Origin: Bradyrhizobium sp. 190
Lineage (GTDB): Bacteria > Pseudomonadota > Alphaproteobacteria > Rhizobiales > Xanthobacteraceae
DNA: 64,000 bases
Direction: 5' to 3'
Assembly (NCBI RefSeq): GCF_023073415.1
Contig: NZ_JADPJL010000024.1
Coordinates: 124,001 to 188,000, forward strand
In this document: one piece after another, positions 23,560 to 31,335 of the stretch
Layout: every line of letters starts with the position of its first letter
How positions within the stretch are numbered: the first letter of the stretch is position 1
Position numbers and translations under genes: made by a program
The notes under the pieces: model-generated
Seen by the model: the letters and a program-made list of their open reading frames with translations, nothing else
Database searches by the model: none
What the model was told of the DNA's origin: nothing

Positions 23560-23616
23560 TCGGCATCGGCGACATTGCCCCGATTCGGTACAATTCAGTA
23601 GCGTGCGGGGAGAGCC

Positions 23617-25116
23617 ATGGCTGCCACCATTTTGATTGCCGACGACGACGCCGTGCAGCGCCGTTTGGTTGAAAACATGGTGCAGAAGTGCGGCTATGAG
23701 CCCCTCGTCGTCGACAGCGGCGACGCGGCCGTGGCCCTGCTGACCGCTCCGGATGCGCAGGCGATCGACGCGGTCGTGCTCGACCTCGTGATGCCCGGCC
23801 TCGACGGGCTCGGCGTGCTCGCAAAAATGCGTGAAGCAGGCCTGAGCATCCCCGTCATCGTGCAGACCGCCCATGGCGGCATCGACAATGTGGTTTCGGC
23901 GATGCGCGCCGGCGCACAGGATTTCGTGGTCAAGCCGGCGAGCTTCGAACGGCTGCAGGTGTCGCTGCGCAACGCGCTCAACACTTCCGCGCTCAAGGGC
24001 GAATTGCAGCGCATCCGTCACAGCCGCGAAGGCCGGCTGACCTTTGCCGACATCATCACCCGCAGCGAAACCATGGCAGCCGTGCTGCGCACCGCGCAGA
24101 AGGCGGCAGCCTCCAGCATTCCGGTTCTGATCGAGGGAGAGTCCGGCGTCGGCAAGGAATTGTTCGCCCGCGCCATCCATGGCTCCAGCGAACGCAAGTC
24201 GAAACCCTTCGTCGCGGTCAATTGCGGCGCGATCCCCGACAATCTCGTGGAATCGATCCTGTTCGGGCATGAGAAGGGCGCCTTCACCGGCGCCACCGAA
24301 CGCCACATGGGCAAATTCGTCGAAGCTTCCGGCGGCACGCTGTTTCTCGACGAGGTCGGCGAGTTGCCGCTGGCGGCGCAAGTGAAGCTGCTGCGCGCGC
24401 TGCAGGAAGGCACCGTTGAGGCAGTCGGTGGTCGCAAGCCGGTGAAGGTCGACGTCCGCATCATTTCCGCAACCAACCGCAAGCTGCTCGACCTCGTGAA
24501 GAGCGGCGCGTTCCGTGAGGACCTGTTCTACCGGCTGCACGTGCTGCCAGTGACGATCCCGCCGCTGCGGATGCGGCGCGAAGACATCCCGCATCTGTTG
24601 CGGCATTTCCTGGCGCGATTTGCCGCCGAGGAAAACCGCACCATCACCGGTATCAGCGGCGAGGCCGTGGCACATCTCGCGCAGCTCGACTGGCCCGGCA
24701 ACATCCGCCAGCTCGAGAACGCGGTGTATCGCGCCGTGGTCATGAGCGAGAGCGATCAGCTTGGCCTGTCGGACTTCCCGCAGGCCATCGGCCAAGCCGC
24801 CCCGGACGGCCAACTGGCACACAGCGAACCGCTGGTCGTCGCGCCATCGACGGCGCCCACCATGGTTTCGGGTAGTGATATACCGATTGCCCCGCTTGCC
24901 AATGCCGGCAGCCTCGCGATGCTGACCGCCACCGGCGAGGTGCGGCCGCTCGAAGACATGGAAAACGAGATCATCCGCTTTGCGATCTCGCATTATCGCG
25001 GCCAGATGTCGGAAGTCGCGCGCCGGCTGAAGATCGGCCGCTCCACCCTCTACCGCAAGCTCGATGAGGCTGCCGCCAACGACCCGGCCGAAGGCGGCGA
25101 GCAGGACGCGAACTGA
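23617..25116 (+). CDS. Sigma-54-dependent response regulator, TacA-like
   Basis: A 499-residue NtrC-family activator: receiver domain (1-120; Asp56 phosphoacceptor, Lys106), AAA+ domain (about 145-375; Walker A GESGVGKE 173-180, sigma-54 contact loop GAFTGA 221-226), a linker and a Fis-type HTH at the end (about 455-490). All hallmark residues are present. With the CtrA box upstream it resembles TacA of Caulobacter, a CtrA-controlled sigma-54 activator of stalk and polar genes. The name is inference; FlbD- or NtrX-type roles are alternatives. No partner kinase lies nearby. Confidence 0.88.
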   Translation: MAATILIADDDAVQRRLVENMVQKCGYEPLVVDSGDAAVALLTAPDAQAIDAVVLDLVMPGLDGLGVLAKMREAGLSIPVIVQTAHGGIDNVVSAMRAGAQDFVVKPASFERLQVSLRNALNTSALKGELQRIRHSREGRLTFADIITRSETMAAVLRTAQKAAASSIPVLIEGESGVGKELFARAIHGSSERKSKPFVAVNCGAIPDNLVESILFGHEKGAFTGATERHMGKFVEASGGTLFLDEVGELPLAAQVKLLRALQEGTVEAVGGRKPVKVDVRIISATNRKLLDLVKSGAFREDLFYRLHVLPVTIPPLRMRREDIPHLLRHFLARFAAEENRTITGISGEAVAHLAQLDWPGNIRQLENAVYRAVVMSESDQLGLSDFPQAIGQAAPDGQLAHSEPLVVAPSTAPTMVSGSDIPIAPLANAGSLAMLTATGEVRPLEDMENEIIRFAISHYRGQMSEVARRLKIGRSTLYRKLDEAAANDPAEGGEQDAN

Positions 25117-25477
25117 GACGCGAACTGAGCGAACGGCCGGTGGGCGATTATGGCGTCCGCGTGGCAAAGATCGTGGCAAACCAACGACATCGATCGTTCG
25201 GAAGCTTTTGAACCGTGGCTTGGCGGTGACAGACAAATGGCGGGGAGCGTGGCAAAAACGCGCGACCCGGTTCAAACGGGTAGTTTGAGGTCAGTTTGTC
25301 GTGAGTTGTCCCGCATGGCGCTGGCTGCATGAAAGGGGCACATGTATCGTCTGCGTTGAATCGTGGCGTGCAGGCGTACGACTGAAGCGATCGAGGCCGG
25401 CGCTTTCCCGCGCAAGCTATGACGAGCAATGCAAACGACTGTTCCATGCCGGGGCAGTTCGCCCAAGGGGTTTGACG
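25117..25477. other. 361-base intergenic region without visible features
   Basis: This stretch lies between the TacA-like gene and the L,D-transpeptidase. I find no credible gene, terminator or strong palindrome. The transpeptidase frame is open upstream to 25301, but that extension lacks a signal peptide and carries several cysteines, so I treat it as non-coding. Confidence 0.5.
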
Positions 25478-27613
25478 ATGCGTGACTGTTCGACGAATCG
25501 TGCAGGATTTGACCGCGTGCTGATGGCTGTCGCGGCAACCTTCCTCACGGTGTCTGCGACCTCAGCACTGGCGGCCCAGTCGACGACGCCGCGCGCCAGC
25601 GCCGCCGAACTCGCGATCGACGCAGCAATTCCCCGTCCCGAACCCGCCAACGTTCCGCCTCCGACCGCCGGCGATTTCAAGATGGACTCCACCGCCTCGG
25701 TGCCTGACGCAGCCAAGGCAGTCGACAAGGCAATCGAAAAGCCGGCCGAGCCCAGCCCGACCGCAAAGGCAGCCGAGCCCAAACCCGCCGAGACCGTCAC
25801 CGCACCTGTGGCCAACGACGCAGCAACCGCCGCGGCTGCGACCGCCACCGCGCCCGCGGCCGAACCCGCCAAGGAGCCGGTGAAGGTCAGCACCGTCGCA
25901 CCGGCCGACCAGCCAGTTGCCGACCGCCTGCGCGACATGCTCGGCGCCAAGTCACTTCGCTATTTCGACCGCAAGAGCGAGCGCGCCGCCGTCGAGAAGT
26001 TCTACTCGGCGCGCGACTACGCGCCGCAATGGACCCAGGCCGGCAAATTGACCGACAGCGGCAAGGGCGTGATCGCCCGCCTGAAGGATGCCGCCGCCGA
26101 CGGCCTCAATCCGGCCGACTATTCGGTGCCGGATTTTTCGGCCGCCGCTTCGCCGGACCTGCTCGCCGAAGCCGAACTGAAACTGACCGCGAGCATGCTC
26201 GACTATGCGCGACAGGCCCAGAGCGGCCGGATGCACTGGTCGCAGGTCGCTGCCGACATCCTCTATCCCGAACACCCGACCGATCCGACGGAAGTGCTCG
26301 CCAATATCTCGACCGCCAAGGACGCTTCCGCAGCGCTCGACGGCTACAACCCGCCGCACAAGCCTTACAAGGAATTGAAGGCCAAGCTCGCCGAGCTGCG
26401 CGGCCAGGGCGACGGACCGATGATCCACATCGCCGAAGGTCCGGCACTGGCGTTCAAGGCGGCCACCAAGAAGCAGGGTGAAGTCGCGCCGGAAGATTCG
26501 CGCGTGCCGCAACTGCGCGCCAAGCTTGGCGTCGCCGAGAATCCCGATGGCACGCATTACGACGCCAAGGTCGCCGCCGCCGTGCGCAAATTCCAGGAGA
26601 GCGTCGATCTCAAGCCGACCGGCGTCCTCGACGATCGCACCGTGAAGGCGATCAACAGCCCGAAGCGGGACCGGCAGATCGACCTGGTGCTCGTCAACAT
26701 GGAACGCCTGCGCTGGTTGCCCCGCCAGCTCGGCGCGGCCTCGCTCGGTAACGCCTATGTCATTCTCAACGTCCCCGACTTCACGCTGAAGGTGATGCAG
26801 AACGGCGCCCCCGTGTGGACCACAAGGGTCGTGACCGGAAAGCCGGGAAAGCACGCCACGCCGATGCTGACGGAAACGATGAAGTTCATCACCGTCAACC
26901 CGACCTGGAACGTACCGCCGTCGATCATTTACAACGAGTATCTGCCTGCCCTGCAGCAGGACCCGACCGTCCTGCAACGCATGGGCCTGCGGCTGGAGCG
27001 CAACCGCGACGGCAGCATTCATATTTCGCAGCCGCCGGGCGAAGCCAACGCGCTCGGCCGCATCCGCTTCAACTTCCCGAACAAGTTCCTGGTCTATCAG
27101 CACGACACCCCGGACAAGCATCTGTTCGCCAAGGAAGAGCGCGCCTTCAGCCACGGCTGCATGCGGGTGCAGAATCCCGATCAATACGCATCGACCCTGC
27201 TCAACATCGTGATGCCGAACGAGCGCTACTCGCCGGAGAAGATCCGCAGCATGTACGGCCGCAGCGAGATCGATCTGAAATTTCCGACGCCGATACCGGT
27301 CAACCTCACCTACCAGACCGCATTCGTGGATGACGCGGGCAAGCTGCAGATCCGCAAGGACATCTATGGCCGTGACGCCGTGATGCTCACCCTGCTTAAG
27401 AACAGCCGCAACAAGGACCTGGAGGTCATGGTCTCCCATGCCCAGCCGAGCTATGCGCGCCCGAAAGACGGTTTGCCGCCCGGCGTCAGCTTCGCCAGCG
27501 ACAACACCTACTCGTCCGGTCCGTCGTTCTTTGAGCGTCTGTTCGGGGGGCCGTCGACCGTTACGCCGCCGGCCCCGGTTGGCCGCCGGCCGCAACAGCG
27601 GTTCACCCGATAA
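25478..27613 (+). CDS. L,D-transpeptidase with YcbB-type scaffold and peptidoglycan-binding domain
   Basis: A 711-residue exported protein. A signal peptide (1-34, ending in ALA-type sequence) is followed by a long Ala/Pro/Lys-rich linker (35-150). Then come a YcbB-like scaffold (about 150-320), a peptidoglycan-binding repeat (about 340-395) and a YkuD catalytic domain (about 425-600), with the motif SHGCMR (Cys561). It should form 3-3 meso-DAP crosslinks or attach proteins to peptidoglycan. I start at ATG 25478, which has AAGGGG upstream and begins a proper signal peptide. The C-terminal 100 residues are Pro-rich. A terminator hairpin follows. Confidence 0.9.
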   Translation: MRDCSTNRAGFDRVLMAVAATFLTVSATSALAAQSTTPRASAAELAIDAAIPRPEPANVPPPTAGDFKMDSTASVPDAAKAVDKAIEKPAEPSPTAKAAEPKPAETVTAPVANDAATAAAATATAPAAEPAKEPVKVSTVAPADQPVADRLRDMLGAKSLRYFDRKSERAAVEKFYSARDYAPQWTQAGKLTDSGKGVIARLKDAAADGLNPADYSVPDFSAAASPDLLAEAELKLTASMLDYARQAQSGRMHWSQVAADILYPEHPTDPTEVLANISTAKDASAALDGYNPPHKPYKELKAKLAELRGQGDGPMIHIAEGPALAFKAATKKQGEVAPEDSRVPQLRAKLGVAENPDGTHYDAKVAAAVRKFQESVDLKPTGVLDDRTVKAINSPKRDRQIDLVLVNMERLRWLPRQLGAASLGNAYVILNVPDFTLKVMQNGAPVWTTRVVTGKPGKHATPMLTETMKFITVNPTWNVPPSIIYNEYLPALQQDPTVLQRMGLRLERNRDGSIHISQPPGEANALGRIRFNFPNKFLVYQHDTPDKHLFAKEERAFSHGCMRVQNPDQYASTLLNIVMPNERYSPEKIRSMYGRSEIDLKFPTPIPVNLTYQTAFVDDAGKLQIRKDIYGRDAVMLTLLKNSRNKDLEVMVSHAQPSYARPKDGLPPGVSFASDNTYSSGPSFFERLFGGPSTVTPPAPVGRRPQQRFTR

Positions 27614-27643
27614 TCCTGTCCGAGCGGTTTTCCGAACAAAATC

Positions 27644-27675
27644 AACGAACTCGCCTCCCCGGCGAGTTCGTTTAC
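27644..27675 (+). terminator. Terminator after the L,D-transpeptidase
   Basis: AACGAACTCGCC (27644-27655) and GGCGAGTTCGTT (27661-27672) form a 12-bp perfect stem with a 5-base loop, followed by a short T stretch. Confidence 0.7.
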
Positions 27676-27730
27676 GTTAACCATTATCCACCTCTAAATC
27701 GGCTCAGCACTTTTTCGCCACAGTCCGCGG

Positions 27731-27776
27731 GTTAGGTTAAGCCTAACTTGGGGGCGGGATGGTAAACATCGGTTAA
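27731..27776. promoter_or_regulatory. Palindrome and near-CtrA site upstream of the DUF882 gene
   Basis: GTTAGG-TTAAG-CCTAAC (27731-27747) is a perfect-arm palindrome. GTAA-N7-TTAA (27762-27776) is one base off the CtrA consensus. A TTAACCAT half-site lies just left, near 27677. The DUF882 start follows about 75 bases on. Confidence 0.4.
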
Positions 27777-27852
27777 CCTTCCCGCTTTAAGAAAGCGTTC
27801 ACCCTCTTTTGCCGGGGTCTGCAGAAGAACACCGTGAACGCTCGTCGACTGG

Positions 27853-29475
27853 GTGGGCTCATACGTGCTGGCTGGTTTCGCGCGCCAATTCAATCCGCTT
27901 GCTCTGCCGAAGGCCGGATATCGGATCGGCCTGACTTCGCTATTGCTGCTCGCAGGCGCCGGCACAGTGCATGACGCGACGGCGCTGAACGAAACCCGCA
28001 CCCTTTCCTTCCACCACACCCATTCCAACGAAGACCTCACCGTCACCTTCAAGCGCGACGGCCGCTACGACGAAGAGGGTCTCAAGAAGCTCAATCACTT
28101 CCTCCGCGACTGGCGCAGCCAGGACCAGACCACGATGGATCGGCATCTGTTCGATATCCTCTGGGAAGTCTACCGCGACGTCGACGGCAAGAAGCCGATC
28201 CAGATCATCTCCGCCTACCGCTCCCCTGCTACCAACTCCATGCTCCGCCGCCGCTCCTCGGGCGTGGCGCGCTTCAGCCAGCACACGCTCGGCCATGCGA
28301 TGGACTTCTACATTCCGGACGTGCCGCTCGAGCAGATCCGCGCCGCCGGGCTCCGCTTGCAGCGTGGCGGCGTCGGCTTCTACCCGACCTCAGGCTCGCC
28401 GTTCGTCCATCTCGATACCGGCAGCGTTCGTCACTGGCCGCGCATGACCCACGATCAGCTCGCCAGGGTGTTCCCGGATGGACGCACCGTCCACCTGCCC
28501 TCCAATGGCGGTCCGCTGAAGGGCTATGAGCTTGCCCGCGCCGACATCGACCGCCGCGGCAATGGCAACGACGCCACCACCGTCGGCAAGATGCCGAACC
28601 TGTTCGCGGCCCTGTTCAAGGGCGGCAAGTCGACTGAAGAGGATGACGAGGGCGCCAACGCTCCGGTCAAGAACGAGAAGCCCGCACCGGCCAGCGTGGC
28701 GGCTGTGAAATCCGCCGATCCGGTTCCGACCCCGCGCGCAAAGCCGGTCGGCGCGACCATTCAGCTAGCCTCGGCCGACGCACAGATCGTGTCGGCGCCG
28801 AAAGCCAAGCCCGAGTCCAGGCCTGACGCAAAACAGGCTTCCGCGGACAACGCAGAACCGAAACCGCAGACGCCGGCCGATATCATCAATTTCCGTGGCT
28901 TCTGGGACGACGTGCCGAAGGCGGCGAACCAGGCGACGCCCGCACAGGTCGCGGCCCTCCGGGCACGCCAGGCGCCCGCCGCCACCGATCCGCAGCCGAC
29001 CGCCAGCGTCACCGAATCGTTCAACAGGGCGATGGCCTATGCGCCGGCCGCCTCCTCGCCGGTCGATCGCGCCAACGTCGTCGCCGCCTCCGCGCCGGTC
29101 CCGGCGCGCCCCGCCCGTCCGGCGCGCAATGCCGGTGCCGCCGCGACCGAAATCAACACCGTGGTCGCCAAAGGCGCGCAGGGTCAGGACGCCGTAGTCG
29201 CTACCTCGGCCCGCCTCGCCGCCGCCCAGGGCAACAGCATCTGGATGCGGGTCGTGATGCTGGCGCCGAGCGCGAGCAGCGCGATGTCGACGACCGTGCT
29301 CGGCGACACCGAGATGACCCAGATGCGCAGCCACTTCGTCAAGCCGCCGGCCGCGATCGCCATGACCTTCTCGGAAGATCCGATGATGGGCATGACCTGC
29401 GACCGCTTCACGGGATCGGCGACCGCGCAACTGCCGACGCAGTCGTTCGTAATGCGCACCGCCGCGCTGCGTTAA
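27853..29475 (+). CDS. DUF882/YcbK-like peptidoglycan peptidase (M15 fold) with long tail
   Basis: A 540-residue protein with a hydrophobic N-terminal segment (about 24-40) and an M15-type peptidase domain (about 47-215). Zinc-site residues are visible: His144 and Asp151 in SQHTLGHAMD and His186 in VHLD; SAYRSPATN precedes them. From 215 the chain is a long Ala/Pro-rich, probably disordered tail with a short conserved-looking end. YcbK-type enzymes cut or trim peptidoglycan peptides. The start is uncertain: GTG 27853 is used, and GTG 27865 is possible. It lies next to the L,D-transpeptidase on the same strand. Confidence 0.82.
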   Translation: MGSYVLAGFARQFNPLALPKAGYRIGLTSLLLLAGAGTVHDATALNETRTLSFHHTHSNEDLTVTFKRDGRYDEEGLKKLNHFLRDWRSQDQTTMDRHLFDILWEVYRDVDGKKPIQIISAYRSPATNSMLRRRSSGVARFSQHTLGHAMDFYIPDVPLEQIRAAGLRLQRGGVGFYPTSGSPFVHLDTGSVRHWPRMTHDQLARVFPDGRTVHLPSNGGPLKGYELARADIDRRGNGNDATTVGKMPNLFAALFKGGKSTEEDDEGANAPVKNEKPAPASVAAVKSADPVPTPRAKPVGATIQLASADAQIVSAPKAKPESRPDAKQASADNAEPKPQTPADIINFRGFWDDVPKAANQATPAQVAALRARQAPAATDPQPTASVTESFNRAMAYAPAASSPVDRANVVAASAPVPARPARPARNAGAAATEINTVVAKGAQGQDAVVATSARLAAAQGNSIWMRVVMLAPSASSAMSTTVLGDTEMTQMRSHFVKPPAAIAMTFSEDPMMGMTCDRFTGSATAQLPTQSFVMRTAALR

Positions 29476-29553
29476 GGCGCAACTCACACCGCTCCCGAAA
29501 TCTCCGTCGTCCTCGCGAACGCGAGGACCCATGGCCACAAACGCCGAAGCCCC

Positions 29554-29640
29554 GTAGCCCGGATGGAGCGAAGCGCAATCCGGGTAAGCCTACCCGCTGG
29601 CGAGATGGCCCCGGATTTCGCTTCGCTCCATCCGGGCTAC
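29554..29640. repeat. Palindromic repeat, GTAGCCCGGATGGAGCG family
   Basis: GTAGCCCGGATGGAGCGAAG on the left and the reverse complement at the right end (to 29640) frame a loop that itself contains CGGGTA-AGCC-TACCCG. It is a widespread intergenic element type in Bradyrhizobium. It may terminate both the DUF882 gene and gapR. Confidence 0.7.
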
Positions 29641-29656
29641 GTGCTGCGCCAACGCC

Positions 29657-29929
29657 TCACAGCATTCCGAGCGCCTGCATGTAGGTCTCCAAAATGGTTT
29701 CCTGCTCGGCGCGCTCGTTGGCGTCCTGCTTGCGCATCCGCACGATGGTGCGCAGCGCCTTGACGTCGAAACCGTTGCCCTTGGCTTCGGCATAGACGTC
29801 GCGGATATCGTCGGAGATCGTCTTCTTTTCTTCTTCCAGACGCTCGATGCGCTCGATGATGGCCTTGAGCTGGTCTTTGGCGAATTTTGTCGCGGGCTCG
29901 TCCTGGACGGCGGCGGCGGAGGTGGCCAT
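29657..29929 (-). CDS. gapR: GapR family DNA-binding protein (DUF2312)
   Basis: A 90-residue, helical protein: KFAKDQLKAIIERIERLEEEKK (opening coiled-coil helix, from about residue 15), ISDDIRDVYAEAKGNGFDVKALRTIVRMRK (DNA-contact region, given here only by its boundary motifs around 38-67), then the C-terminal helix. In Caulobacter GapR binds overtwisted DNA ahead of the replication fork and stimulates topoisomerases. The length is normal and the key basic residues are kept. A hairpin with a T run lies 42 bases from the start on the opposite strand. Confidence 0.93.
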   Translation of the reverse strand: MATSAAAVQDEPATKFAKDQLKAIIERIERLEEEKKTISDDIRDVYAEAKGNGFDVKALRTIVRMRKQDANERAEQETILETYMQALGML

Positions 29930-29970
29930 CGATTACTCCTGAATGGAACTGAAGGTGATGCTGAAAGATC

Positions 29971-30004
29971 AAGCGCCGTACGCGTTACCGCACGGCGCTT
30001 TTTT
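29971..30004 (+). terminator. Terminator-like hairpin facing away from gapR
   Basis: AAGCGCCGT (29971-29979) and ACGGCGCTT (29992-30000) form a perfect 9-bp stem, with the T run continuing to 30004. The T run is on the plus strand, although no plus-strand gene precedes it within 490 bases. Either an unrecorded short plus-strand RNA ends here, or it is a structure in the gapR leader. Confidence 0.55.
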
Positions 30005-30097
30005 CAGGAGTGACCCTCAAGATCGGGGGGCCTTGCGTCAAGGAAACATCGCGCTCATCCACAGCGCGCCCACAGGAGAAACAATATTCTATTTCCT

Positions 30098-30184
30098 TGT
30101 CATGGCCGGGCTTGTCCCGGCCATCCACGTCTTTCCTTCTGTGGCCGTCTAAGACGTGGATGCCCGGGACAAGCCCGGGCATGA
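30098..30184. repeat. Palindromic repeat, GTCATGGCCGGGCTTGTCCC family
   Basis: Two blocks, GTCATGGCCGGGCTTGTCCC... and ...GGGACAAGCCCGGGCATGAC, face each other, with an inner pair CCACGTCTT/AAGACGTGG. Each outer block is itself a small hairpin. Confidence 0.75.
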
Positions 30185-30224
30185 CGATGAAACACAATGC
30201 GTTTTCTGAAACGGCTTTGAAAAA

Positions 30225-30527
30225 TCAATGCCCGGGGTGAACCTTCTTCATCGCGGCCAACTGCTCGGGCGTGGCAGCGCCCTGATGTTTCGCCTTCCAT
30301 TCCTCATAGGGCATGCCGTAGACCGCCTCGCGGCTCTCGTCCTTGCTGACGGCGATACCCTTGGCGTCGGCCTCTTCCTTCATCCAGTTGGACAGGCAAT
30401 TGCGGCAGAAGCCGGCCAGATTCATCAAATCGATGTTCTGGACGTCGGTACGGGCGCGCAGGTGGCTGACCAGGCGCCGGAAAACGGCGGCTTCCAGTTC
30501 CGTTCTGGTTTTGTCGTCGATCGTCAT
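30225..30527 (-). CDS. DUF1244 family protein
   Basis: A 100-residue cytoplasmic protein of the DUF1244 family. The LAGFCRNCLSNWMKEEA segment (about 37-53) with its CxxC pair is the hallmark, followed by VYGMPYEEWKAKHQ (about 69-82). The helical fold and cysteines might bind metal. The function is not known. Confidence 0.85.
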   Translation of the reverse strand: MTIDDKTRTELEAAVFRRLVSHLRARTDVQNIDLMNLAGFCRNCLSNWMKEEADAKGIAVSKDESREAVYGMPYEEWKAKHQGAATPEQLAAMKKVHPGH

Positions 30528-30529
30528 GG

Positions 30530-30567
30530 TCTTGGGTCCTAGTCTTGGGTCCTAGTCTTGAGTCCCG
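30530..30567. repeat. 13-bp tandem repeat at the DUF1244 start
   Basis: TCTTGGGTCCTAG occurs twice in perfect tandem (30530-30542, 30543-30555), and a third, diverged unit follows. The array begins three bases upstream of the start codon (30525-30527), so it occupies the ribosome binding region and could change length by slippage. Confidence 0.6.
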
Positions 30568-30753
30568 CGTCATATGGGGCCGAGCATATTGATATCAGGT
30601 GGGAATTGTCACAGATTTTGCCATATCTGCGCGCAAAAGTGGGTTTCGCACGTGGAGTCCCGGTTTCCCATAGCGCGGGAAAGGCGTGCCCGGCCGTTGA
30701 CAGGTCCCGCCGGGTCACGCGAAATCGTCAATGATTTGATATAGCTTCACTGC

Positions 30754-31335
30754 ATGACCGCAAGAGATTCTCGCCGCTTGTCCCCCCTCTCCGCACGCAT
30801 GACCGCCGGCCTGATGCCGATGCTCGCGTTGGCGGCGACGTGCCTGTGGAGCAGTCCGGCGGCGGCCGATTTCCGGCTCTGCAACAACACTTCCAGCCGG
30901 GTCGGCATCGCGCTGGGCTACAAGGACACCGAAGGCTGGACCACCGAAGGCTGGTGGAACGTGTCCTCGCGGAGCTGCGAGACGCTGCTGCGCGGAACTC
31001 TTGTCGCCCGTTACTATTACATCTACGCGCTCGACTATGACCGCGGCGGCGAATGGTCGGGACAGGCCTTCATGTGTTCGCGTGACAAGGAATTCACCAT
31101 CAAGGGTACCGAGAATTGCCTGGCCCGCGGCTTCGACCGCACCGGGTTCTTCGAGGTCGACACAGGCGAACAGCGAGCGTGGACCGTGCAACTGACCGAA
31201 GCCAACGAGCAACCCGCGCAGCGCGTGCCGGGAATTCCGGGAACGGTGGGACCGGGCGGCCCCGGAGGGGTTCCCGGCCTGTCCAATCCGCCAAGCGGAC
31301 CGGGTCTGCCACCAGCGCCGGCGCCCAAGCAATGA
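30754..31335 (+). CDS. Exported DUF1036 protein
   Basis: A 193-residue protein with a signal peptide (1-38, cut after SSPAAA). The DUF1036 domain (about 39-150) has four or more cysteines, RLCNNTSSRVGIALGY at its start and WTTEGWW in the middle. The C-terminal tail is Gly/Pro-rich (about 155-193). The domain is usually exported and its role is unknown. It shares ATGA with pyk, so the two genes are translationally coupled. Confidence 0.83.
   Translation: MTARDSRRLSPLSARMTAGLMPMLALAATCLWSSPAAADFRLCNNTSSRVGIALGYKDTEGWTTEGWWNVSSRSCETLLRGTLVARYYYIYALDYDRGGEWSGQAFMCSRDKEFTIKGTENCLARGFDRTGFFEVDTGEQRAWTVQLTEANEQPAQRVPGIPGTVGPGGPGGVPGLSNPPSGPGLPPAPAPKQ

Noticed and set aside
25952..27595. 547-residue minus-strand ORF
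   Set aside because: It is antisense to the L,D-transpeptidase and has no family features.
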